Shown: one piece after another, positions 20,512 through 28,866 of the stretch | Layout of the letters: each line of letters opens with the position of its first letter | How positions within the stretch are numbered: the first letter of the stretch is position 1 | DNA from: Pseudomonadota bacterium | GTDB lineage: Bacteria > Pseudomonadota > Gammaproteobacteria > Burkholderiales > Burkholderiaceae_C | Direction of reading: 5' to 3' | Length of the DNA stretch: 64,000 nucleotides | Assembly (NCBI GenBank): GCA_021808445.1 | Contig: JAKBBP010000005.1 | Span: forward strand, 43,592 to 107,591 | Translations under genes and position numbers: made by a program | The notes under the pieces: generated by a model | What the model was told of the DNA's origin: nothing | Database searches by the model: none | What the model saw: the letters and a program-made list of their open reading frames with translations, nothing else

Positions 20512-22738
20512 TCCCGCGGCAAGCCTGCCGCCTCGCGCCACAGCGCAGGCCGGTGCGGTGGACGAGGGCCTCGGCGTCGAGGCCTCGATCCTGGCCGGCA
20601 TCGCCGACGGCATCTGCGTGGTCTCGCTGGACCAGGCGCTCATCCTGTACACCAACCCGGCCTTCGACGCGATGTTCGGCTACGAGCGGGGGGAATTGCT
20701 GGGCCAGCCTGTCTCGAAGCTGAACGCCCCGGGACAGCTGTCTCCCGAATCCACCGCGCAGGCCATCCACGATGCGGTGCGCGCCCACGGCCGCTGGGAC
20801 GGTGACCTGCTGAGCCTGCGCAAGGACGGCAGCACCTTCCGCAGCTACGACACGGCCACCCTGCACGAGTTTGCGCCTTGGGGCCGGGTGCTGGTGGCCA
20901 TCCAGCGCGACGTCGGCTCGGTGCGCGGCGCGGAGGCCGAACTGCGCCTGCGCGGGGTCCACGTGGCCACGCTGCTGGATCATTTCCCCTTTCCCGCCTG
21001 GATGAAGGATCCGCAGGGCCGCTTTCTCGCCGCCAATCAGGCGCTGGCCGACGCCGCGGGGATGGCGGACCCGGATCTGCTGCTGGGCCTGGCGGAACCC
21101 GGCGGGCTGCCCGCGGACCTGGCCGCGCACATGCGCCTGGGGGAACGCCGTGCGATCGCCAGCGCCCAGCCCACGGTGCGGGATTGCCGGGTCGACCAGG
21201 GCTGCTGCGTTCGTTGGTGGGAAGTGTTCCACACGCCCATCCGGCTGCAGGAGACGACCATCGGCGTGCTGGGCTTCGCGCGCGACGTCAGCGATCGCCA
21301 GGCCGCGACCCAGGCCCTGCAGGAGCGCCAGCGCTGGCTGCATGCCATCCTCGACCAGCTTCCCGTGGGCGTGACCCTGTTCGACTCCCAGGGGCACGTG
21401 GTGCTGGACAACGCGTCGATGCGCGCCTTCAACGACAGTGACCACATCCCGTCGCTCTCCAGCCGCCAGCGCGCCCGCTGGCTGGCGCGCGGCGCCGATG
21501 GCGCGGTGCTGGATCCCAGCGATTGGCCCGGCGCGCGCGCCCTGCGCGGCGAATCGGTGCGTCAGGGCATGGAGTTCGAACACCGCGCCAGCGACGGCAG
21601 CCTGCGCACCGTGCTGGTATCCGCGGTCCCGTTCCACGGCGGGGAAGGCCCCGTGGCGGTCGCGGTGGCGGTGGCCCAGGACATCAGCGAGCGCAAGCTG
21701 GCGGAGGCCGCGCTGCGCGAAAGCGAGCAACAGCTGCGCATCATCGCCGACCACCATCCGGATGGAATCTTCCACATCGACCGCGAGCACCGCATCGTCT
21801 ACCTGAATGCCCCCACCGTGCACTGGTTGAACCGCGCGCTCCATCGCTCGGACCTGCGCCTGGACGACTTCCGGGGACGCCGGGTCTGGGAGATCCTGGG
21901 GGACACCGAACTGAGCCTCAACTATCGGGACCACAGCGAACAGGTGATGCGCACCGGTCTTGCTTCCAGCGTGGAAGAGTCGGCGATGATCGATGGCGAA
22001 CCGCGCACCCGGCTGATCCAGCGCACCCCGGTGCGCGACGCCACGGGCGAGGTCGTGGGCCTGCTGGGCTTCGCGCGTGACATCACCGACCGGCGGCAGC
22101 AGGAGCTGGCACGCCTGCAGCGGCTGCAGGAACAGCGCGACGTGCTGGTCAGCGAGGTGCACCACCGCATCAAGAACCACCTGCAGGGCGTGCTGGGGCT
22201 GCTGCGCCTGCGCATGGATCGTCACCCCGATCTCCGCGATCCGCTGGCCGAGGTGATGGCGCAGATCCAGGCCATCGCCGGGGTCTACGGGCTCACCGGA
22301 CAGCGTGGCAGCGCGGGAGCCGAACTCCTGCGCATCGTGGCCCTGGTGGTGCAGGCCTCGGCGGCGGCGGTACCGGTACGCTTCGAGCCGGGTTCCTTCG
22401 AGCCCCTGGCTCTGCGCGAGGCCGACGCCGTTCCCATCGCCCTGGTGATCAATGAACTGGTGAGCAACGCGTCCAAGCACCTCGCGGTGCGCGATCCCGA
22501 TCGACCCCTGCGCATCACGCTGGATGGCGACTCCCGGGGCATGCGCATCCGGGTGCGCAACGGCCCTGCCTGGCTTGCGCCGGATTTCGACTTCGCCGCT
22601 CGCCAGGGCGTCGGAACGGGCCTGCAGCTGCTGGCCACCCTGATGCCCAGCCAGGGTGCGAGCCTGAGCATCCGGCAGGAGGGCGACGAGGTGCTTGCCG
22701 AACTCCTGCTGCACGAGCCGGTGGTGAGCGCCCGCTGA
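20492..22738 (+). CDS. Cytoplasmic multi-PAS sensor kinase, HisKA_2 type
   Basis: 748 residues, no membrane segments. Four PAS-like units can be followed (about 30-145, 155-270, 280-405, 410-535), each ending in a DVSDR, DISERK or DITDRR linker. Then comes the HisKA_2 dimerisation helix with the phosphorylated His near 557 (SEVHHRIKNHLQG) and a short HATPase with N-box VINELVSNASKHL and G-rich GVGTGLQLLATL. This kinase class typically drives ANTAR regulators, matching the overlapping upstream gene. Cys residues in DCRVDQGCC (about 230) may bind a metal or sense redox state, but this is a guess. Start may be residue 1 or Met3. Confidence 0.9.
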   Translation: MSMAPPDPAASLPPRATAQAGAVDEGLGVEASILAGIADGICVVSLDQALILYTNPAFDAMFGYERGELLGQPVSKLNAPGQLSPESTAQAIHDAVRAHGRWDGDLLSLRKDGSTFRSYDTATLHEFAPWGRVLVAIQRDVGSVRGAEAELRLRGVHVATLLDHFPFPAWMKDPQGRFLAANQALADAAGMADPDLLLGLAEPGGLPADLAAHMRLGERRAIASAQPTVRDCRVDQGCCVRWWEVFHTPIRLQETTIGVLGFARDVSDRQAATQALQERQRWLHAILDQLPVGVTLFDSQGHVVLDNASMRAFNDSDHIPSLSSRQRARWLARGADGAVLDPSDWPGARALRGESVRQGMEFEHRASDGSLRTVLVSAVPFHGGEGPVAVAVAVAQDISERKLAEAALRESEQQLRIIADHHPDGIFHIDREHRIVYLNAPTVHWLNRALHRSDLRLDDFRGRRVWEILGDTELSLNYRDHSEQVMRTGLASSVEESAMIDGEPRTRLIQRTPVRDATGEVVGLLGFARDITDRRQQELARLQRLQEQRDVLVSEVHHRIKNHLQGVLGLLRLRMDRHPDLRDPLAEVMAQIQAIAGVYGLTGQRGSAGAELLRIVALVVQASAAAVPVRFEPGSFEPLALREADAVPIALVINELVSNASKHLAVRDPDRPLRITLDGDSRGMRIRVRNGPAWLAPDFDFAARQGVGTGLQLLATLMPSQGASLSIRQEGDEVLAELLLHEPVVSAR

Positions 22739-22763
22739 GCGCCCCGCCTGACGCAGCGCGGGC

Positions 22764-23759
22764 TCAGAGCCGCACGGGGCTGCCGCTGGCCCAGCTCGCG
22801 GCCGCGGCATCGGCCAGCACCTGGGCCTGCACCCCGTCCTCCACCGTGGTGGCGGGGCTGGCGCCGCTTTGCACGCAGTCGAAGAAATGGCTGATCTCGG
22901 CGCGGTAGGCCGCCGCGTAGCGCTGCAGGAAAAAGGCCTCCGGATTGTCCCCGCGTACCCCATCGGCGCCCCAGCGGCTCACCCGGGTGCGGGTTTCATT
23001 GCCGCACTGGAGCATGCCGCGCGAGCCGAGGACCTCGAAGCGCTGGTCGTAGCCGTAGGCGGCGCGCCGGCTGGTGTTGATCTGGCACAGGCGCCCCTTG
23101 CGGGTGCGGATGGTCACGGCGGTGCTGTCTGCGTCGCCCAGCTCGGCGATGGCCGGATCGGTGAGCACGGAGCCGCTGGCGCTGAGCCATTGCGCCTCGT
23201 CCCCGTCGTGACAGAGCACCCAGCGGAACACGTCGAAATCATGGATCAGCATGTCCCGGAAGATCCCCCCCGAGTGGCGGATGTAGTCGGCGGGCGGTGC
23301 GCCGGGATCGCGGCTGGTGACGATGAGCATTTCCGGCTCGCCGATGTCCCCGCTGCGCAGTTCGGCCACGGCCTGCGCGAAGGTGGGATCGAAGCGGCGC
23401 TGGAATCCGATCATGCACGCCACCCCGGCGGCCCGCACGCGGTCCGCGCATTCGCGCGCGCGCTCGGCGGAAAGGTCGACAGGCTTTTCGCAGAAGATGT
23501 GCTTGCCCGCCGCTGCGCTGCGGTGGATCAGGTCGTAGTGCGTGGACGTCGGCGAGGCGATGACCACGGCCTGCACCGAGGAGTCGGCCAACGCGGCCTC
23601 CGGCGTGCTGGCCGCAGCCCCCGTGGCCTGGGCCAGAGCCGCCGCCTGCTCGGGCATCGGGTCGCAGACATGGCTCAGCCGGATTCCCGGCAGCGAGCAC
23701 AGGTTGGAGGCGTGGATGCGGCCGATGCGGCCGGCGCCGAACAAAGCGACGTTTTTCAT
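22764..23759 (-). CDS. iolG: Inositol 2-dehydrogenase
   Basis: 331 residues, Gfo/Idh/MocA family. NAD-binding GAGRIGRIHASNL is at the N-terminus, the catalytic-Lys motif EKPVDLS near 95, and the active-site region HDFDVFRW near 173 supplies the Asp/His pair. It oxidises myo-inositol to scyllo-inosose, the first step of the pathway whose later steps are encoded at 28.9-34.5 kb. Distal end of the minus-strand half of the island, behind the RpiR regulator, SDR and transporter genes. Confidence 0.9.
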   Translation of the reverse strand: MKNVALFGAGRIGRIHASNLCSLPGIRLSHVCDPMPEQAAALAQATGAAASTPEAALADSSVQAVVIASPTSTHYDLIHRSAAAGKHIFCEKPVDLSAERARECADRVRAAGVACMIGFQRRFDPTFAQAVAELRSGDIGEPEMLIVTSRDPGAPPADYIRHSGGIFRDMLIHDFDVFRWVLCHDGDEAQWLSASGSVLTDPAIAELGDADSTAVTIRTRKGRLCQINTSRRAAYGYDQRFEVLGSRGMLQCGNETRTRVSRWGADGVRGDNPEAFFLQRYAAAYRAEISHFFDCVQSGASPATTVEDGVQAQVLADAAAASWASGSPVRL

Positions 23760-23810
23760 GGAGGTCTCGTGGGATCGGGAACGCGGAAGAGATGGGATGC
23801 GCCGGCGCGC

Positions 23811-24674
23811 TCAGAGGACCGCGCCTGACGATCCGCCGTGGGTGAGCTCGAGCCGGTAGGCCACGGCCAGGAACAGGCTTTGCGCCAGACCCATGGTGCC
23901 GGTCAGGGCCCGAAAACCGAAGGTGGCATGGTCCTGCACGATCAGGCAGCTCTCGGCCAGCCGGGCCAGCTCGCCCATGCGGCTGTCGGTGATGGCGATG
24001 AGCTTGGCCCCGCGCTGCACCGCCAGCTCGGCGAAGGCCGCCGACTCCGGGGCATACGGGGCGAAGGACACGGCGAGCACGGCATCGCCCGCGCGCACCG
24101 AGCGCACCTGTTCCTGCTGCATCGCCCCCAGCACGCTGACCAGACCCACGCGCTTGTCGGTGTGCTGCAGCGCATACGCCAGGTAGCTTGCCACGGGAAA
24201 GGATCTGCGCACGCCCACCACCCAGACCTGGTCGGTATCGACCAGGCACTGGACGGCACGCTCGAACTCCTCGGCGTCCAGGCCGTCACGCAGCTCCTCC
24301 ATGGCGGCCATGGCGCCGGTCAGGAAGCCCTGCGCGATCTGCAGGCTGGAAAGGTCCTTCTCGCCGCCTTCGATGACCTCGCGCAGGCGCAGATGGTAGG
24401 AGCGTCCGGGCGCGATCTGGCGCGAGATTCCGTCGCGGAACACGGCCTGCATCTGGCTGAACCCGGAAAAGCCCAGGCGCTTGGCGAAACGCACCACCGC
24501 CGACGGCTGCACGCCGCAGTGCGCCGCCAGCTCGAGGATGCCGTCCAGCCCGATTCGGTCCCGATGCTGCTCGACGTAGCGGGCGATGAGCTTTTGCTGC
24601 CGGCTCAGGTTGTCGAATTCGACGGCGATGCGTGCGATGACGGCGTCCACGTCCGGCTGGCGGTCGCTGCTCAC
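23811..24674 (-). CDS. RpiR-family regulator, likely of inositol catabolism
   Basis: 287 residues from a GTG at 24674 that has GGGAGA eight bases upstream; an ATG at 24761 would add 29 low-complexity residues without a ribosome site. An N-terminal HTH_6 domain carries AAHCGVQPSAVVRFAKRLGF, and a SIS domain follows (about 125-260, VWVVGVRRSFPVASYLAY). SIS domains bind phosphosugars or sugar-like ligands. Embedded in the inositol cluster, it matches the position and family of proteobacterial IolR; a pathway intermediate such as a phosphorylated keto-deoxygluconate is the expected ligand. Confidence 0.85.
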   Translation of the reverse strand: MSSDRQPDVDAVIARIAVEFDNLSRQQKLIARYVEQHRDRIGLDGILELAAHCGVQPSAVVRFAKRLGFSGFSQMQAVFRDGISRQIAPGRSYHLRLREVIEGGEKDLSSLQIAQGFLTGAMAAMEELRDGLDAEEFERAVQCLVDTDQVWVVGVRRSFPVASYLAYALQHTDKRVGLVSVLGAMQQEQVRSVRAGDAVLAVSFAPYAPESAAFAELAVQRGAKLIAITDSRMGELARLAESCLIVQDHATFGFRALTGTMGLAQSLFLAVAYRLELTHGGSSGAVL

Positions 24675-24767
24675 GGATAGGTCTCCCGATGACGTGATGG
24701 CGGACCCCGGCTGGGCGTGCGAGCCTGCCTCGCCGGGTCCTGCGCGGCGGGAATTATCCATGGGACG

Positions 24768-25613
24768 TCAAAGGGGCACGGCCGGATGGGGGGCGCTGTC
24801 GTAGCCACCCCAGACCGATTGGTCGAACTCGATGACCGATCCGGTCATCAGTCCGGACTCGTCGCTGCACAGGAAGGCCACGGCACGCGCCACCTCCGCC
24901 GGGTCGACCAGGCGGCCGAAGGGCTGGCGCGCGGCAGCGTCGCGCAGCCAGTCGGGGCTTGCGCCGTGGAACTCGCGCTGGATGCGATCCTCGCCCTCGG
25001 AAGCCATCCAGCCGATGTTCAAGGCGTTGACCCGGATGCGGTTGCGCAGCAGGGAGAACGCGGCATTGCGCGTGAGCGTGGCCAGCGCCCCCTTCGAGGC
25101 GCAATAGGCGGCCAGGAAGGACTGCCCGGCCAGCGCCGACATGGAGCCAATGTTGACGATGCTGCCTTCGATGGCCTCCCGGCGCATGAGCCGTACCGTC
25201 TCCTGCATGAGGAAAAACGGTGCGCGCACGTTGATCGCGAACATGCGGTCGAAGAGCTCGGGGCTGGTGTCGATCAGGGAGCCGCGGTCGGTCAGGGCCG
25301 CCGCATTGACCAGCATGTCCACCCGGCCGAAACGCCTCTCGGCCTCGGCCACCACCTGGCGGCAATCGTCCACGCTGGCCAGGTCAGCCTGCACGTACAG
25401 CGCATCCAGCGCGCCGCCCTCGCACAGCTGACGCTGGCGCTCGAGCCCCCGCTCACGCTGGCGCCCGCAGAACACCAGGCCGCTCAGCCCGCGCGCGGCG
25501 AACAGATCGCAGATGGCCGCGCCCAGGCCCTGCGTGCCGCCGGTGACCACCGCCACCTTGCCCTCCAGGCGCGAGGGCTCGCGCATGCTGGTCGCACCCT
25601 TGGTTTCGTGCAT
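24768..25613 (-). CDS. SDR-family oxidoreductase in the inositol cluster
   Basis: 281 residues. TGGTQGLGAAIC binds the cofactor; NAAALT, GSMSAL and the catalytic YCASKGA follow. The C-terminus ends in IEFDQSVWGGYDSAPHP. The ATG at 25613 has GGGAGA seven bases upstream. The gene lies between the transporter and rpiR genes, so a role in oxidising another inositol isomer, or in interconverting inosose and inositol, is reasonable but unproven. Confidence 0.82.
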   Translation of the reverse strand: MHETKGATSMREPSRLEGKVAVVTGGTQGLGAAICDLFAARGLSGLVFCGRQRERGLERQRQLCEGGALDALYVQADLASVDDCRQVVAEAERRFGRVDMLVNAAALTDRGSLIDTSPELFDRMFAINVRAPFFLMQETVRLMRREAIEGSIVNIGSMSALAGQSFLAAYCASKGALATLTRNAAFSLLRNRIRVNALNIGWMASEGEDRIQREFHGASPDWLRDAAARQPFGRLVDPAEVARAVAFLCSDESGLMTGSVIEFDQSVWGGYDSAPHPAVPL

Positions 25614-25648
25614 CGGGAATCTCCCTGTTCGCCGGCCGGGGCGCAGCC

Positions 25649-26473
25649 TCAGGCCGACATCGCGGCCTCGTCGCGGCGTGCCGAGGCCTTGCCTTCGAGC
25701 TCGTGGCGCAGCGCGTCGAGGCCCGCCCCGCCGGCCATGTGGAACATGAGTTGCTCCAGCGTGAGTTCGGTCTTGGGCGCGTCGAGCTCCACGCGGCCCT
25801 GCGCAAGCACGACGAAGTGATCGCCAACCATGTAGGCGTGGTGGGGATTGTGGGTGATGAAGATCACCCCCGCCCCCTGCTCGCGCGCGGCGGCGAGGAT
25901 GTAGCGCAGCACGATGCCGGACTGGGTGACCCCGAGCGCGGCCGTTGGCTCGTCCAGGATGAGCACCCGCGCGCCGAAGTGGATGGCGCGGGCGATGGCC
26001 ACCACCTGGCGCTGCCCGCCGGACAGATTGCCCACCGGGCGGTCCAGATCCGTCACGCGAATGCCCATGCGCTGCAGCGCATCGCGGGTCTTTTCCTGCA
26101 TGGCCTGCACGTCCATCCGGCGCAGCAGGCCGCGGCCCCGGGTGAGCTCGGAGCCCAGGAAGAAATTGCGCCAGATGGGCATCAGCGGCGCCAGCGCAAG
26201 GGTCTGGTAGACCGCGGCGATGCCCAGATCCAGCGCCTCGCGCGGAGAGTTGAAGGTCATCGGCCTGCCGTCCACCGTGTAGGTCCCGGTGTCATGCTGG
26301 AACAGGCCCGCGATGATGCTGATCAAGGTGGACTTGCCCGCGCCGTTGTCGCCGAGCACGCAGGTGACCTCGCCGGGGCGGACCGCCAGGCTCACGCCTC
26401 GCAACGCCTCGATGTGGCCGAAGGTCTTGCCGATGTCGCTGAGCCGCACGATCGGCTCTTTGGTGCCAGCCAT
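25649..26473 (-). CDS. iatA: Inositol/sugar ABC transporter ATP-binding protein
   Basis: 274 residues with a single nucleotide-binding domain: Walker A LGDNGAGKST, Q-loop region VYQTLAL, signature LSGGQRQVVAIARAI, Walker B VLILDEPTAAL and H-loop FITHN. Most sugar ATPases of the CUT2 family carry two such domains; this half-size form pairs with itself, as in the FrcA/IatA type. Starts 2 nt after the permease stop. The symbol rests on the inositol context. Confidence 0.8.
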   Translation of the reverse strand: MAGTKEPIVRLSDIGKTFGHIEALRGVSLAVRPGEVTCVLGDNGAGKSTLISIIAGLFQHDTGTYTVDGRPMTFNSPREALDLGIAAVYQTLALAPLMPIWRNFFLGSELTRGRGLLRRMDVQAMQEKTRDALQRMGIRVTDLDRPVGNLSGGQRQVVAIARAIHFGARVLILDEPTAALGVTQSGIVLRYILAAAREQGAGVIFITHNPHHAYMVGDHFVVLAQGRVELDAPKTELTLEQLMFHMAGGAGLDALRHELEGKASARRDEAAMSA

Positions 26474-26475
26474 GC

Positions 26476-27546
26476 TCAGTCTCCCCGGCTCGAACGAACG
26501 CGTACCCAATTGTTGAACACCGTGGCGGCGAGCAGCGTCGCGCCTACGAAGAACCGGAACCAGTCCGGGTTCCAGTCGGCGTAGACCACGCCCTGGATGG
26601 TCATGCCGAAGATCAGCGCGCCCAGCGCCGAGCCCACGGCCGAGCCGTAGCCCCCGGTCATCAGGCAGCCGCCGACGACCGCCGCGGCGATGTACACCAG
26701 CTCGTTGCCCCGGCCCGCGCCGGATTGCACGGTGTCGTAGGTGAACAGCATGTGCATGCCCAGCAGCCACACCGAAAAGCCCACCAGCATGAACAGCGCC
26801 GTCTTGGTGTGCGACACTGGCACGCCCACGGCGCGCGCGCTGGCGCTCTGGCCGCCGACCGCGAACACCCAGTTGCCGAAGCGGGTCCGCAGCAGGATCC
26901 AGGTGCCCGCGACGATGAGCACCAGCCAGTAGAGGATGGCGATGCTGAGCTGGGTATGGCCGATGGTCAGGGTGGAGGCGAAAACCGCGTGCGCCGAGCG
27001 GTAGCCCGGCATCGAGCTGATGTCCTCGGTTGCGACATTGCCCGTGATCAGGCGGGTCAGCGCGATGTTGGCCCCCTGCAGCATGAGAAAGGTGGACAGC
27101 GTGACCAGGAAGCTGTGCAGGCGTGTGCGCGCCAGCAGATAGCCGTTGAGCGCGCCGATGCCCAGCGCGAGCACCAGCGAGAAGGCCACTCCGAACCACA
27201 GATTGATCCCGAAGGATGTGGCGAACATCGAGGCGGACAGCGACGCGGTGGTCACCGCCACGCCGGCCGTGAGGTCGAACTCGCCGCCGATCATCAGCAG
27301 CGCCACGGCCACCGAGGGGATGCCCAGCGTGGCCGCCTGGTACAGCACGGTGGACATCGCCGCCAGCTGCCGCAGCGGAGGCGCCACCGCCCAGAACAGG
27401 GCGAAGACGAGAATGGTGCCGCCCAGCGCGCCCGCCTCGGGGCGCGACAGCAAGGCCTTCCAGACATTCCTGCGGGCCCGGGGGGCCTGCGGGTTCTGCG
27501 CGGCGGACGCGGCGGGCAGCGCCGCCTGTTCCTTGATCATGGTCAT
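26476..27546 (-). CDS. iatP: Inositol/sugar ABC transporter permease
   Basis: 356 residues, about ten membrane helices, of the RbsC/FrcC (CUT2) type. Landmarks are IGGEFDLTAGVAV near 85, GALNGYLLARTRLHSFLVTL near 130 and the cytoplasmic coupling segment GGQSASARAVGVPVSHTK near 228. An N-terminal 35-residue Ala/Pro-rich extension precedes the first helix. It forms the channel for the binding protein at 27614-28579 and the ATPase downstream. Confidence 0.85.
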   Translation of the reverse strand: MTMIKEQAALPAASAAQNPQAPRARRNVWKALLSRPEAGALGGTILVFALFWAVAPPLRQLAAMSTVLYQAATLGIPSVAVALLMIGGEFDLTAGVAVTTASLSASMFATSFGINLWFGVAFSLVLALGIGALNGYLLARTRLHSFLVTLSTFLMLQGANIALTRLITGNVATEDISSMPGYRSAHAVFASTLTIGHTQLSIAILYWLVLIVAGTWILLRTRFGNWVFAVGGQSASARAVGVPVSHTKTALFMLVGFSVWLLGMHMLFTYDTVQSGAGRGNELVYIAAAVVGGCLMTGGYGSAVGSALGALIFGMTIQGVVYADWNPDWFRFFVGATLLAATVFNNWVRVRSSRGD

Positions 27547-27613
27547 CCTGTGCTCCGCTGCGGCATCGGGGCGGCGCGCGCCGCGCGCCGCCCCGATGCC
27601 TGGGCTTGCAGAC

Positions 27614-28579
27614 TCAGCGCGTTCCGCGCTCTGCGTACTTGGCCACGAGAGCCGCGTTTTCCTTGGTGACGAAGGACGGACCGGTCAGCAAGGCCCTGCC
27701 GCCGCCGACGGTGTCGCCGTTGGTCAGGTTCAGGTACAGCATGTCGACGGCCTCGTAGCCCTCGACGTAGGGCTGCTGGTCGATCGCCCACTTCAGCTTG
27801 CCTCCCTTGGCGATCATGCGGATCGCCGTGGGACTCATGTCGAAGGTGCCCACGACCGCCTTGCTGTTGGCCATCCCGATGGCGCGCACGGCGGTGACCG
27901 CGTAGGGGGCACCCAGCGTGACGACCCAGTCGATGGCCGGGTCCTGCTGCAACTTGGCGACCACGCGCGACTGCACGTCAGCCATGTTGTTCTCGTTGAC
28001 GTAGAGCTCCGCGAACTTGCCGTGGAAGGTCTTCTTGATGCCGTCGCAACGAGCCTCGGTCTGCACGGCCCCCTGCTCCTGGTTCACGCACAGCACGTCC
28101 TTCGCGCCATCCTGGTTGAGGCGGTCGCCCACGGCCTCGCCGGCCACCATCTCATCCTGGCCCGCATAGCCGAGAAGGCCCATGCTCTTCCACTGATCGG
28201 TGCCGGCGTTGAATCCGACCACGGGGATGTGCGCGGCCTGCGCCTGCTTGACCGCCCCGCGCATGGCATCGGGGTGGGCCAGGGTCAGGGCAATGCCGCT
28301 GACATGCTGCTCCACCGCGTTGACCACCAGCTGGGCCTGCTTGGAAGCGTCCGGACTGGACAGGTACAGCAGACGTACGTGATCGTTTTTCGCGGCAGCC
28401 TCGGCCCCCTTGCGCACGATGTCCCAGAACGTGTCACCCGGTGCGGCGTGGGTGATCATGGCGATGGTGTACTCGGGGCTCTTGGCGTGGGCCGGCATGC
28501 CCAGCCCGACCGCGCCGCAAACCAATGCCAACGCCGCGGCGAGCTTCGCCGTGACGCCGGAACCCTTGTCGAATTGCAT
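27614..28579 (-). CDS. ibpA: Periplasmic inositol/sugar-binding protein
   Basis: 321 residues with a signal peptide (cleavage near PAHAKS) and a type I periplasmic-binding fold: YTIAMITHAAPGDTFWD, SSPDASKQAQLV, VVGFNAGTD and AIDQQPYVEGYEAV, the last typical of RbsB/IbpA relatives. First gene of the minus-strand inositol operon, with GAGGAGA 6 nt before its ATG. It delivers substrate to the adjacent permease/ATPase. Confidence 0.85.
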   Translation of the reverse strand: MQFDKGSGVTAKLAAALALVCGAVGLGMPAHAKSPEYTIAMITHAAPGDTFWDIVRKGAEAAAKNDHVRLLYLSSPDASKQAQLVVNAVEQHVSGIALTLAHPDAMRGAVKQAQAAHIPVVGFNAGTDQWKSMGLLGYAGQDEMVAGEAVGDRLNQDGAKDVLCVNQEQGAVQTEARCDGIKKTFHGKFAELYVNENNMADVQSRVVAKLQQDPAIDWVVTLGAPYAVTAVRAIGMANSKAVVGTFDMSPTAIRMIAKGGKLKWAIDQQPYVEGYEAVDMLYLNLTNGDTVGGGRALLTGPSFVTKENAALVAKYAERGTR

Positions 28580-28746
28580 TGTCTTTCTCCTCGGTGGCAC
28601 CGAATGCGGGCGATGGCGATGGAACGCGCGCCGGTTGCCACGCCCACACGTTCTCAACCGGCTTGGCCGGCACACCGGAAAGCTCCGGGGCCGGGGCGAC
28701 CCGATGAGCAAGCTCGGGGCCGCAGGACGCAGTATGGCCCAAACGA

Positions 28747-28771
28747 GAAATTCCTTTCTAGGGACTTTCCC
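28747..28771. promoter_or_regulatory. Candidate operator region between the divergent inositol operons
   Basis: The 287-nt gap 28580-28866 separates the transporter operon from iolC. Within it GAAATTCCTTTC (28747-28758) has GAAA/TTTC arms and GGGACTTTCCC (28761-28771) is a near-palindrome. Both resemble the GGAA/TTCC-type repeats reported for IolR of other bacteria, though the exact spacing differs. Assigned as an RpiR target by position only. Confidence 0.35.
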
Positions 28772-28866
28772 GATCGAAGGGTTTTTTCTTTCTGGACTAC
28801 GCTGGGCACCTGATGGCGTCATGCGTCCGTACCGGTCGCATCCCAGAACCAGCACCACGACCGCCG

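Noticed and set aside
20375..22963. 862-codon minus-strand open frame opposite the sensor kinase
   Set aside because: Mirror of the PAS-kinase gene with no recognisable domain.
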